Source of the DNA: Pseudarthrobacter polychromogenes
Lineage (GTDB): Bacteria; Actinomycetota; Actinomycetes; Actinomycetales; Micrococcaceae
NCBI RefSeq assembly: GCF_014644495.1
Contig: NZ_BMKU01000008.1
Coordinates: 124,001-188,000 of the forward strand
Length of the DNA stretch: 64,000 nucleotides
Reading direction: 5' to 3'
Positions 35,264 to 43,877 of the stretch are shown piece after piece (position 1 is the stretch's first letter; each line of letters opens with the position of its first letter). The translations under genes and the position numbers were made by a program. The notes under the pieces are model-generated. The model did no database searches, had not been told where the DNA came from, and worked only from the letters and a program-made list of their open reading frames with translations.

Positions 35264-35270
35264 TGGAAGC

Positions 35271-36239
35271 ATGCTCAAATCAGTGGCAGTCATCGTGGTT
35301 CCCAATTTTTCGATGTTCGAATTCGGTACTGCGTGCGAGGTCTTCGGCATCGACAGATCGGCCCGGGGCAGCGGGGTTCCGGCTTTCGATTTCCGGGTGT
35401 GCACCCCCTACCCGGGAAACGTGCCGATGAAGTCGGGGCTGTCCATGACCGTGGGCCTCGGACTCGAGGCCACAAAGGATGCGGACCTGGTCATCATGGC
35501 CCCCTACGGCCGGGACGACGAACTGCCCGAACCGGTTCTGGAGGCGCTCCGCGCTGCGGATGCCAGGGGCGCCTGGGTGATGTCCATCTGCTCCGGAGCG
35601 TTTGCCCTGGCCCGGGCCGGCTTGCTCGACGGGCGCCGCTGCACTACCCACTGGCACTATTCGGGCCAGTTGGCCGCCGAACATCCGCTCGTGCAGGTTG
35701 ACGAAAACGTGCTGTATGTCCAGGACGGCAACATCATCTCCTCCGCCGGTACCGCCGCGGGGATCGATGCCTGCCTCCACCTGGTGCGTGTGGAACTGGG
35801 GGCGCACGTGGCTGCCGCGATCGCCAGGGACATGGTGGTTCCTCCGCACCGCGATGGCGGCCAGGCGCAGTTTATCGACCGGCCCATGCCTACCTGCGGT
35901 TCAGCCCCCATGGAAAAACTGCTGCGCTGGATGGTGGAAAACCTGGAGCACGAGCACACCGTGAATGAACTGGCGGCACGGGTCCACATGTCGCCGAGGA
36001 CCTTTGCACGGCGGTTCAGGTCGGAGACTGGAGCCACCCCCGCCGCCTGGCTTAACTCGCAGCGTGTTCTCCGCGCCCAGGAGCTCCTTGAATCCACTGA
36101 CCTCACCATCGACGAGATCGCCAGGGAGTCAGGCTTCGGGCATCCTGTCCTGTTGCGCCACCACTTCGCCAGGGTCCTGGACACCAGTCCGCAGTCATAC
36201 CGCCGGGCCTTCCGCGGCCAGCTGGCCCGGGTGGGGTAG
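35271..36239 (+). CDS. GlxA-family AraC-type regulator with DJ-1/PfpI domain
   Basis: 322 residues: an amidase-like DJ-1/PfpI domain (about 1-190; nucleophile-elbow cysteine in SICSGAFALARAG) followed by an AraC helix-turn-helix domain (about 215-315; ARVHMSPRTFARRFRSETG, IDEIARESGFGHPVLLRHHF). In such regulators the first domain senses a ligand rather than acting as an enzyme. ATG 35271 preceded by GGAAG; the longer frame crosses the inverted repeat. Target genes unknown. Confidence 0.9.
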   Translation: MLKSVAVIVVPNFSMFEFGTACEVFGIDRSARGSGVPAFDFRVCTPYPGNVPMKSGLSMTVGLGLEATKDADLVIMAPYGRDDELPEPVLEALRAADARGAWVMSICSGAFALARAGLLDGRRCTTHWHYSGQLAAEHPLVQVDENVLYVQDGNIISSAGTAAGIDACLHLVRVELGAHVAAAIARDMVVPPHRDGGQAQFIDRPMPTCGSAPMEKLLRWMVENLEHEHTVNELAARVHMSPRTFARRFRSETGATPAAWLNSQRVLRAQELLESTDLTIDEIARESGFGHPVLLRHHFARVLDTSPQSYRRAFRGQLARVG

Positions 36240-36295
36240 CTCCTGCCTGGCACAAGCGGTCCGGACTCCGGCCGCAGCCCGGCTTTCCGGACCAC

Positions 36296-36628
36296 TCAGC
36301 CGGGGGATGCCCCGTCCTGCCGCCGCTGGGCGCGCGATGCCTCAGCCGCTTCCCGGGTGCTGTCCACCAGGACCCGCCATGGCCCGGTGACTGCCTGCTC
36401 CGGAAGTGCAGCCCGGTGCTGCCCCGCCCGAATGGCATAAATAAACCTGTCCGGCTGCTGCCCGGCGAACTTCTCCGCAGCGGCCCGTGGTGTCCTGGGC
36501 ACCGAATCCCACGGGCACGCCTCAACAATGGGCTGCCACTGGTTGAGAGCGGTCTCGGAACGGGCTTCCACCGTCCACACCCTTGGTATGGCGGCGATTC
36601 CTCCGGTGCGCTCAACGCTGATCTTCAT
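36296..36628 (-). CDS. Emfourin-like protease inhibitor
   Basis: 110-residue protein starting MKISVERTGGIAAIPRVW, which matches the emfourin family of proteins that inhibit protealysin-like M4 proteases. Encoded right after such a protease on the same strand (61-nt gap), as in other bacteria. No signal peptide, as expected for an intracellular inhibitor. Ribosome binding site AAGGA precedes ATG 36628. Confidence 0.82.
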   Translation of the reverse strand: MKISVERTGGIAAIPRVWTVEARSETALNQWQPIVEACPWDSVPRTPRAAAEKFAGQQPDRFIYAIRAGQHRAALPEQAVTGPWRVLVDSTREAAEASRAQRRQDGASPG

Positions 36629-36689
36629 GGCCTGGTCCTTGGGCTTCCCCTACAGCCCGGACGGCCGAAAAGCGCCGGCCGGGCGTCCG

Positions 36690-37742
36690 TTAAAGCTTGA
36701 CCTTCACAGTTTCCCACGCCAGCTGTACGGCGTCATGCTCGGGGGACCCGGAACCGAAGAGTTCCAGGGCAGACGCAGCCGTGGCGCGGGCAAAGACCCT
36801 GAAGGTGGCGGCAGGCGGAAGCGATCCGCCGGTGAGCGTCTCGTACCAGATGCGCCCGGGGGAGTCCCAGGCGTTGCCGCCAAGAGACTCCGCTACCAGG
36901 TAGAAGGCACGGTTGGGGATGCCGGAATTGATGTGGACGCCGCCGTTGTCCGCGCTGGTCCTCACGTAGGTGTCCATTGAGTCCGGCTGGGGGTCCTTGC
37001 CCAGCACGTCGTCGTCGTACGCCGTTCCGGGGGCCTTCAGGGAGCGCAGGGCGCGGCCCTCCACATCAGGTGTGAAGATGCCCTCGCCAATAAGCCAGCT
37101 GGCCTCAGCAGCGGACTGGTTGTTGACGTACTGTTCCACCAGCGCGCCGAAGACATCGGACATGGATTCGTTGAGGGCACCGGCCTGGTTCCGGTACACG
37201 AGCGCAGCTGAAAACTGGGTAACGCCGTGGGCGAGCTCGTGCCCGATGACGCTCAGGGATTTTGTGAACCGTTCAAAGACTTCACCGTCCCCGTCGCCGA
37301 AAACCATCTGCTTCCCGTCCCAAAAGGCGTTGTCGTAAAGCTGGCCAAAGTGGACCGTGGCGTTCAGGGGCAGCCCCCGTCCGTCGATGGAGTTCCGTCC
37401 GAACACGTCGGCGTAGAGCCGGTGCGTGTGGCCAAGCCCGTCATAAGCTTCGTCGGCCGCAGGGTCGCCGACAGGTGCCTCGCCTTCCTTGCGCACCAGC
37501 GTGCCAGGGAGAATTTCCGCGCTGTTTGCGTCAAAGACGGTCCGGTGCGGTGGTCCGGGCTTGGCCTGGCGGACGCCTGCCGGAACGTCCGGTACGGGCT
37601 GGGCCCGCGCTGAACGAAACGATTCGACATGGCCTAGAGCTTCCCTGGCTGCCCTGGCCGCCGACGAAAACTCCGGCGCACCCTGTTTGGCCAGCCTTCT
37701 CAGCATGTATGGCGGGACGATGGAACAGAACGGACCGTGCAT
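36690..37742 (-). CDS. Protealysin-like M4 metallopeptidase
   Basis: 350-residue thermolysin-family protease. Zinc ligands H168 and H172 in HELAHG with catalytic E169, third ligand E192 in NESMSD, and the later DNGGVHINSGIPN histidine. The short propeptide has the CSIVPPYMLRRLA motif characteristic of protealysins, and there is no Sec signal, again as in that group. ATG 37742 with GAGGGGG upstream is better than the TTG at 37757. The following emfourin-like gene probably keeps it in check. Confidence 0.92.
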   Translation of the reverse strand: MHGPFCSIVPPYMLRRLAKQGAPEFSSAARAAREALGHVESFRSARAQPVPDVPAGVRQAKPGPPHRTVFDANSAEILPGTLVRKEGEAPVGDPAADEAYDGLGHTHRLYADVFGRNSIDGRGLPLNATVHFGQLYDNAFWDGKQMVFGDGDGEVFERFTKSLSVIGHELAHGVTQFSAALVYRNQAGALNESMSDVFGALVEQYVNNQSAAEASWLIGEGIFTPDVEGRALRSLKAPGTAYDDDVLGKDPQPDSMDTYVRTSADNGGVHINSGIPNRAFYLVAESLGGNAWDSPGRIWYETLTGGSLPPAATFRVFARATAASALELFGSGSPEHDAVQLAWETVKVKL

Positions 37743-37866
37743 GGCGTACCCCCTCAACTTGGTGAATTCAGACTACGAGGAGCCACCGACAATCCTTGGC
37801 AGGCTCACGCCGCACCTGGTCTGCGGTACGAATCCAGACAGAATCCGTCCCGTTCCCGGACCGGGG

Positions 37867-38634
37867 TCAGGACCCTCCGGCCAGCACATCCACGTGGACG
37901 TGGTCGAGGTGGCGCAGGATCTCGTTGCGGGGCTCGGGTGCGCGGTACTCCTGCCATAGCCCCCGGGAGCTGTGCACGCTCCAGAAGCGGTCGTCGAAAA
38001 TGACGTACTGGATGTCCAGCTCGTCGGCATGGGCGACCAGCCAGTGGGCCAGCATCCACCCCGCACGCCGGTTCTCCCCGGTCACCGGGCGGAAGAACAC
38101 ATCGACAGCCCGGCCGTCGTAGTGCGTGGACTCAGCTCCATGTCCCTGGCCGACGCCGCCTGGCGCGAACCCTCCAAGGCTTTGGGTGCCGAACACCTCG
38201 GTCATGGCTCCGCGCAGCCGCTCGGCACGGGGTGTCAGGCCGTTGTCACCCAGCTGTTGTTCCACCAGGCCCGAGGCGGCCGAGCCCCGGCAGCTGAGGG
38301 AAGGACCGGCGTCCCCGGGTGGGCCGGCGGCCAGCTGCTGCAACACCGCCGCGTCGATGCCGGAGGTGTCCGGTGACTCCACACCGCGGGCCAGGAGTGC
38401 GACGGCTGTTGTGGCCCGTTGCGCCTCCTCACGGTTGAGCCCTACCTTTCCGTCAGGGGTCTCCACAATGCACTCCGGGTTCCACACCAGCGAACCGCCG
38501 GCGCCCCGCAAACCGCTGAGCAGGCCCGGCCCAAGGAGTATCAGCGCTGATGAGAACAGCACAAAAACAAGAAATCCCGGGAGCAGTCGAAGCGGCCCGC
38601 GCCGGCTTCCTTGAGTTCTGTCGCGGCTCAGCAT
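37867..38634 (-). CDS. Membrane-anchored DD-peptidase-like protein (M15/ARB_07466-like)
   Basis: 255 residues: N-terminal membrane helix (about 17-42), then an extracellular part. The C-terminal domain has STHYDGRAVDVFF and, near the end, LDHVHVDV; this S-x-H-x6-D plus H-x-H layout is that of the peptidase M15/hedgehog-type zinc site. It may cut peptidoglycan stems. Some databases name such proteins 'heavy metal transporter', which the sequence does not support. Confidence 0.72.
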   Translation of the reverse strand: MLSRDRTQGSRRGPLRLLPGFLVFVLFSSALILLGPGLLSGLRGAGGSLVWNPECIVETPDGKVGLNREEAQRATTAVALLARGVESPDTSGIDAAVLQQLAAGPPGDAGPSLSCRGSAASGLVEQQLGDNGLTPRAERLRGAMTEVFGTQSLGGFAPGGVGQGHGAESTHYDGRAVDVFFRPVTGENRRAGWMLAHWLVAHADELDIQYVIFDDRFWSVHSSRGLWQEYRAPEPRNEILRHLDHVHVDVLAGGS

Positions 38635-38910
38635 GGGACCACACAGGTATTCCGCAACGGGACATCGGGGGTGGGACTGGCCAGCTCCCGGGGCAGGGCC
38701 GGCCCGGGAACTTTCGTGCTGGTCACGGCGTTTCGGCCTACGATGACGCGCCTCTCGTTGGGTGGCAGTGCTCCGGTGATGGGAAAGGGGGGGGCATGGG
38801 AAAGGGGGTGCACTGCTGAAAGGTTTAATTCACAGCCCTGGCCAAAAGTTCCCGCGGGAGGAGTCCCGGGCCCGGGGTGCGAGTTGAATGCAGCACCCGC
38901 CGAAATGCAG

Positions 38911-38945
38911 AAAACCACCAGAAATCCGTGATTTCTGGTGGTTTT
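38911..38945 (-). terminator. Terminator downstream of tRNA-Arg
   Basis: AAAACCACCAGAAAT and ATTTCTGGTGGTTTT form a perfect 15-bp stem with a CCGTG loop and T-run in the arm. It starts seven bases after the tRNA 3' end on the minus strand. Between this hairpin and the start of the preceding DD-peptidase-like gene (38635-38910) I see no gene. Confidence 0.85.
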
Positions 38946-38951
38946 CGTTGG

Positions 38952-39024
38952 TGCCCTCGATAGGATTCGAACCTACGACCTTCTGCTCCGGAGGCAGACG
39001 CTCTATCCCCTGAGCTACGAGGGC
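38952..39024 (-). tRNA. tRNA-Arg (anticodon CCG)
   Basis: 73-nt cloverleaf: acceptor GCCCTCG/CGAGGGC, D-arm GCTC/GAGC, anticodon stem TCTGC/GCAGA with loop CTCCGGA giving anticodon CCG (38989-38991), T-arm GTAGG-TTCGAAT-CCTAT. Discriminator A at 38952; CCA is not encoded. Reads CGG codons, common in this GC-rich genome. Confidence 0.97.
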
Positions 39025-39138
39025 ATTCCGGGGTTCCTGCCGTTGCCGGCGGGACGTCCTAGAGCTTAGCAGTAAGGTGGCCCGCAAGTGAAAATCGGCG
39101 CGGCCGCACTGCCCCAGGCGCCTCCCAGCGGTGAAAAG

Positions 39139-40683
39139 TCAGTAGCCGGAGAACGAGTCAACGTGCACTTTTGCCGCCCCGGCCTGTTTGGCGGCCCGCC
39201 GCAGTGACGCAACGCTCGCAGGGGATCCCGAGACGTACACCTCCCGGCCGGCGACGTCGGGGACCAGGGCACGGATGGCCTCGCCGTCCACCCGCGTGCC
39301 ATCCCAGGACGCGCCGGCCAATCCCGACGGCGGCACGGAACCATCCGCCACGCGGACCAGGACGCGGATGCCGGCCGCCCGCAACTCATCCGCATAGGCA
39401 ACCTCGTCCGCGCTCCTGGCCAGCAGGAGCAGCACTGCATCCCGCTCCCGCAACCCTCCGGAGGACACATGCGAAAGGTAGGGCGTGACGCCTATCCCGG
39501 CGGCAATCAGCAGGACAGGCTTGCGCGGATCGCGGGGGAGGACAAAATCCCCTCCAACCGACGTGGCCGTCACCTCGTCTCCCGGGTTCAGCGACAGGAG
39601 GACCTTCTTGGCTGCGGACAGGGGCTCCGCGGTCCGCACCCCAAACTTGACCAGGCGTTCACTGGGCGAACCCGTCAGGCTGAACACCCGGCGTCGTCCC
39701 TTTCCGTCCGATTTTGCGTGCGGAAGGTCCAGCTCCATGTATTGCCCAGGCACAAAGCGGACAGGCCGGGACGGCTCGAAACTGAACTCGGTGGTGCTGG
39801 GCGTCAAAGGCCTGGTTCCACTAAAACGGAGGAGCACCCTGCCCCGCTGCCCCATCAGGAACGCGATCACATTGCCCAGCAGCAGCGCTGCCTCCGGAGA
39901 ATTGGCCAGGAAACCGAAGTTGTAGGGGACGGCGAACACCACGCCAACAACAGCAGCCAGTGCCAGCTGCTGCCACCTCCGAGGCGGCAGCGTGAGTGGT
40001 TCGGTGAGCATGAAGCCAACAAAAAACAGCAGCGGCCGCTGTGCCAGGGATTGCCACAGCGCCATGCCAACGGACATGCCGGCCTGCAGTAGTTCCGCAG
40101 TGATGATGGCGGTGGCCACCGCAAGGAACACGGAGGCCATCAGGAACTTCCGGGTCCTGTGCAGGACCAGGAGGACGCCGGGCACCAGCACCCACAGCAT
40201 GGCAGGGGTGGCTGCCCACCAGGTTGCGATATTGAGCCCGGTGAGCCCGGCCATGAAGGCTCCCGCCGCGGCGGCGTTGAAGATGTGGCGGCCGCGCCAG
40301 GCGAGCGCGTACTTTGATGCCGACGCGAGCACGCAGGCCAACGCCACGCCTGCCACGTCCAGCGGGGCGAACGAGGGCCAGAACAGGAAGTACAGCAGCA
40401 GGCCGGTGATGAGCGAGGACTCGGAGTGCGGCCGGACCCGGAACAGTGGCGCCAGCGCCCTGTTCGACGCGTACGTCAGGCCAAGGCACAGCACCAGGTG
40501 CGCCAGCATTTCGGGAATACCGAACGTCAGCCACCCAAGGGCATCAAGCACAAGGCTGTACACAGCCAGGACTGCAAGGACAAGGAGGACCAGCCGGTAC
40601 ATGGTGAACCGGCCCAGCGCGGTGTCCAGCCGCGCGCCCAGGGAGGCGCCCGGCGGCGCCTTCGGGGTTTCAACAGGGCTCAT
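39139..40683 (-). CDS. NqrB/RnfD-like membrane domain fused to ferredoxin-NADP reductase module
   Basis: 514 residues. The first ~285 hold about nine to ten hydrophobic segments with NqrB/RnfD-like FMLTEPLTLPPRRW; the rest is a flavoreductase: FAD motif RRRVFSLTGSP, PGQYMELDL, NAD(P) motif LLIAAGIGVTPYLSH. I see no S-G-A-T flavin-attachment motif typical of NqrB/RnfD. It likely passes electrons from NAD(P)H across the membrane to the FMN-lipoprotein encoded in the same operon. Its start overlaps apbE by four bases (ATGA). Confidence 0.85.
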   Translation of the reverse strand: MSPVETPKAPPGASLGARLDTALGRFTMYRLVLLVLAVLAVYSLVLDALGWLTFGIPEMLAHLVLCLGLTYASNRALAPLFRVRPHSESSLITGLLLYFLFWPSFAPLDVAGVALACVLASASKYALAWRGRHIFNAAAAGAFMAGLTGLNIATWWAATPAMLWVLVPGVLLVLHRTRKFLMASVFLAVATAIITAELLQAGMSVGMALWQSLAQRPLLFFVGFMLTEPLTLPPRRWQQLALAAVVGVVFAVPYNFGFLANSPEAALLLGNVIAFLMGQRGRVLLRFSGTRPLTPSTTEFSFEPSRPVRFVPGQYMELDLPHAKSDGKGRRRVFSLTGSPSERLVKFGVRTAEPLSAAKKVLLSLNPGDEVTATSVGGDFVLPRDPRKPVLLIAAGIGVTPYLSHVSSGGLRERDAVLLLLARSADEVAYADELRAAGIRVLVRVADGSVPPSGLAGASWDGTRVDGEAIRALVPDVAGREVYVSGSPASVASLRRAAKQAGAAKVHVDSFSGY

Positions 40684-41552
40684 GTGAACAGTGTCCCTTC
40701 AAACTCTGCGGAGTGGGCTGCACTTCCGTCCGAGAAAACGGTCAGCCAGGAGAAATCGAAGGCCTGCTGGAGTCCGGCGCCGGGGACAAAGAAGAGGGCC
40801 GTTGCCAGGGCGTCGGCCAGCATCGTGGTGTCTGCCAGCGCCCACGTTGCCACGGCGGTCCTGACAGGCCGGCCGGTCTTTCCGTCCAGGATGTGGTGCA
40901 GGCCGTCCCCCCAGGCGCGCCGGTTGGCCGCGGAGGCGCACAGCGCCCGGCCCGCCAGCTGCACCACCCCTATGGCCTGTGTTGGGTTGTACGGATGTTC
41001 GAGTGCCACCGGAACAGGATCCGGCCCCTTCACCAGCAGGTCTCCGCTGGCATCAACGATGAACGCGTCCACGCCTCCCGCCTCCAGTTCGGCAGCCACC
41101 AGGTCCACCAGCAGCCCTTTGCCGGCAGCTCCGATGTCCAGCACAACGGGAACCCCAATGGTGAGGGTGCTGCCGTCCCACTCCAGCACATCGTCCCAGG
41201 CCGGTGCCGGCAGTGCGGAGCCGGAGGGGCGAAGGGAGTAGCCGGCGTCGTACCCCAAACGCTCCAGGCTTGGGCCAATGAGCGGCGTCATGCCCCCGCC
41301 GGTGGCCTCATAAAGAGTCCGGTACAGCTGCCCCAACGCACCAGCCTCCGCGGGAAAGTCATACCTTCCGGCGTCCCTGGCCATGGCACTGACGCGGGAA
41401 TCCGCCCGGAACCGGGACCAGTCGGCGTCGAACCGCTCCACCAGGCCGAGCAGGCGCGCCCGCAGGAGGGGATCGAGGGGCCGGGGCGAGGATATCTCCC
41501 AGTGCGTGCCGATCCCCTTAAAGGCAAACTCCTCCCAGCCGCCGCCCGGCAC
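40680..41552 (-). CDS. apbE: FAD:protein FMN transferase ApbE
   Basis: 290-residue flavin transferase that attaches FMN covalently to Ser/Thr of target proteins. Motifs include TGGGMTPLIGPSL, VLDIGAAGKGLLVDLVA, IVDASGDLLVKG and HHILDGKTGRPV, all typical. No signal peptide is obvious, whereas many ApbE proteins are exported lipoproteins; flavinylation could thus occur inside. Start GTG 41552, three bases after the FMN-binding protein gene, and overlapping the reductase gene. Confidence 0.9.
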   Translation of the reverse strand: MPGGGWEEFAFKGIGTHWEISSPRPLDPLLRARLLGLVERFDADWSRFRADSRVSAMARDAGRYDFPAEAGALGQLYRTLYEATGGGMTPLIGPSLERLGYDAGYSLRPSGSALPAPAWDDVLEWDGSTLTIGVPVVLDIGAAGKGLLVDLVAAELEAGGVDAFIVDASGDLLVKGPDPVPVALEHPYNPTQAIGVVQLAGRALCASAANRRAWGDGLHHILDGKTGRPVRTAVATWALADTTMLADALATALFFVPGAGLQQAFDFSWLTVFSDGSAAHSAEFEGTLFT

Positions 41553-41555
41553 GTC

Positions 41556-42029
41556 CTACCTGGCCTCCGACTTGATCTGCTCCACTGCCTGGTTGAAGCC
41601 GCCGCTGGTGAGGGAGGAACCGGCAACCTTGGAAACATTGAGCTCATCAATGTTCCTGCCCACCACCTGCCCGGCGATCCCGCCGGCAAACTCGCCCTGG
41701 AACTTGCGGGTGTTCGGGTTGGACGGGTGCTGGGTGATCTGCACGTCCGTGACGGCCCCGGACGCCAGGGTCAGCTCCACACCCACAGTTTCGGTACCGT
41801 TCGGCGAGACGTACGTTCCATCAGCGCTGTAGGTGCCGTCCTTGTAGCCGGATCCGCTGCCGGCCGGCGTTGATGCGCCGGACGAGGGACTGCCTCCGGA
41901 GGTGCTGCTGCCGGAGGCTTCGGGCGCGGGGGAGGAGTCTCCGGCAGACGGGGCGCAGGCGGCCACCGTTCCGGCCAGGGACAGGCCTGCGATTCCGGCA
42001 TAAACACTTTTACGGACTGAGGGTCTCAT
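41556..42029 (-). CDS. FMN-binding lipoprotein
   Basis: 157 residues: lipoprotein signal ending at TVAAC, Ser/Gly/Pro-rich linker (about 28-60), then an FMN_bind domain (about 62-157). The C-terminal VAGSSLTSGGFNQAV corresponds to the D-x-(S/T)-G-A-T-x-T-S flavinylation motif; here the Ala-Thr is Ser-Ser, so the acceptor would be Ser. Encoded with apbE, its presumed modifying enzyme. Extracytoplasmic electron carrier is the likely role. Confidence 0.87.
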   Translation of the reverse strand: MRPSVRKSVYAGIAGLSLAGTVAACAPSAGDSSPAPEASGSSTSGGSPSSGASTPAGSGSGYKDGTYSADGTYVSPNGTETVGVELTLASGAVTDVQITQHPSNPNTRKFQGEFAGGIAGQVVGRNIDELNVSKVAGSSLTSGGFNQAVEQIKSEAR

Positions 42030-42207
42030 CAGGGCTCTCGTTTCATCGGTGGGCGGGGCAGGAACTGCTGGGTGGTTACGGTGTTGTCAACGCCAAACCC
42101 AGCGTATTGGTTCAACCTGTGACCGCCTTCACCGTTTCCTGTGGACCACCAGGCATCGGAAACGCCCCGAATTACTTGCTGTTACTGGGCCCCGGTAGGC
42201 TAGAGGG

Positions 42208-43872
42208 GTGACTCCCGAAGAACTCTCCCTCGCCATATCCGCCTGCCTGAAGGAAGCCGTCGCCGCCGGCGACATCGCCCTTCCTGCATCAGCTGTGCCT
42301 GACGAGGTGCGCGTGGAGCGTCCAAAGAACAGGGACCACGGAGACTGGGCCACCAATATCGCCCTTCAGCTGGCGAAGCAGGCGGGCACAAACCCACGGG
42401 AATTCGCCACGATCCTCAGCGCACGGCTGAAGTCCATCGACGGCGTGTCCGCCGTGGACATCGCCGGGCCGGGGTTCCTGAACATCACTGTGGACGCCGC
42501 TGCTGCCGGTGCGCTCGCCAAGGCGATTGTCGAAGCCGGAAAGCAGTACGGCACCAACTCGGCGCTCGCCGGCCACACCGTGAACATGGAGTTCGTTTCC
42601 GCCAACCCCACCGGGCCCCTGCATATCGGGCACACCCGCTGGGCAGCCTTGGGGGATGCGATCGCCCGCGTACTGCGCGCCTCCGGTGCCGAGGTCACCG
42701 CCGAGTACTACATCAACGACGCCGGCACGCAGATGAACGTCTTCGCCCACTCCGTCTACAACCGGCTCCACGGGCTTCCCGTGCCTGACGGCGGCTACCC
42801 CGGACAGTACATCGCCGACCTTGGCCACGAGGTGCTTACCGAGCACCCGGACATCCGCGAACTGACGGAAGTAGCGGCCCTCCCGGTCATCCGCGCCGCT
42901 GCCTACCAGGCACAGATGAAGGACATCAAGGCCACCCTTGCGGACTTCGGCGTGGAGTTCGACGTCTTCTTCTCCGAGCAGGAACTGCACGACGCCGGCG
43001 CCATCGAAAGTGCCGTGGCGCGGCTGCGCGAGCAGGGCCACGTGTTCGACGACGGCGGTGCGGTGTGGCTGCGGACCACGGACTTTGGCGACGACAAGGA
43101 CCGGGTGATGATCCGCGCCAACGGCGAACCCACCTACTTCGCCGCGGACGCAGCCTACTACCTGTCCAAGAAGGACAGGGGCTTCACCGAGAAGATCTAC
43201 CTGCTGGGCGCGGACCACCACGGGTACATCAACCGGCTCAAGGCCATTGCGGCCTGCGCCGGCGACGATCCCGAGCTCCACATCGAGGTGCTGATCGGAC
43301 AGCTCGTGTCCGTCAACGGAGCCAAGTTGTCCAAGCGGGCCGGAAACATCATCGAGCTCAAGGACCTGATCGACTGGCTCGGGAAGGACGCTGTCCGCTA
43401 CTCCCTGGCCCGGTTCCCTGCGGATTCGCCGTTGACCCTCGATCCGGAGCTGCTGAAGAAGCACAGCAACGAAAACCCAGTGTTCTATGTGCAGTACGCG
43501 CACGCCCGCTCCCGCGGCGCCGCCCGGAACGCCGTGGCCGCCGGTGTGGAACGCCAGGTGGACGGCACGGACTCCTTTGACGCTTCCCTGCTGGACCACG
43601 CCACGGAGAACGAGCTGCTCTCCTACCTGGGCAGCTACCCCTCGATCGTGGCCAAAGCCGCCGAACTGCGCGAGCCGCACCGGGTGGCCCGGCACCTTGA
43701 AGTGATTGCCGGTGCCTACCACCGCTGGTATGACGCCTGCCGTATTGCGCCGATGGGCGACGAAGCGGTGACTGACGTCAACCGCACCCGGCTGTGGCTC
43801 AACGACGCCACCAGCCAGGTGCTGGCCAACGGTCTCGATCTGCTGGGTGTCTCCGCCCCGGAACGGATGTGA
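42208..43872 (+). CDS. argS: Arginyl-tRNA synthetase
   Basis: 554 residues, class Ia synthetase. HIGH motif HIGHTRWAALGD (about residue 135), KMSKS counterpart GAKLSKRAGN, ArgRS N-terminal tRNA-recognition domain (about 1-100) and C-terminal DALR anticodon-binding domain with YVQYAHARSR. Start GTG 42208 with AGAGGG just upstream. First gene of a long plus-strand group; about 180 nt separate it from the divergent FMN-lipoprotein gene. Confidence 0.97.
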   Translation: MTPEELSLAISACLKEAVAAGDIALPASAVPDEVRVERPKNRDHGDWATNIALQLAKQAGTNPREFATILSARLKSIDGVSAVDIAGPGFLNITVDAAAAGALAKAIVEAGKQYGTNSALAGHTVNMEFVSANPTGPLHIGHTRWAALGDAIARVLRASGAEVTAEYYINDAGTQMNVFAHSVYNRLHGLPVPDGGYPGQYIADLGHEVLTEHPDIRELTEVAALPVIRAAAYQAQMKDIKATLADFGVEFDVFFSEQELHDAGAIESAVARLREQGHVFDDGGAVWLRTTDFGDDKDRVMIRANGEPTYFAADAAYYLSKKDRGFTEKIYLLGADHHGYINRLKAIAACAGDDPELHIEVLIGQLVSVNGAKLSKRAGNIIELKDLIDWLGKDAVRYSLARFPADSPLTLDPELLKKHSNENPVFYVQYAHARSRGAARNAVAAGVERQVDGTDSFDASLLDHATENELLSYLGSYPSIVAKAAELREPHRVARHLEVIAGAYHRWYDACRIAPMGDEAVTDVNRTRLWLNDATSQVLANGLDLLGVSAPERM

Positions 43873-43877
43873 CCCCC

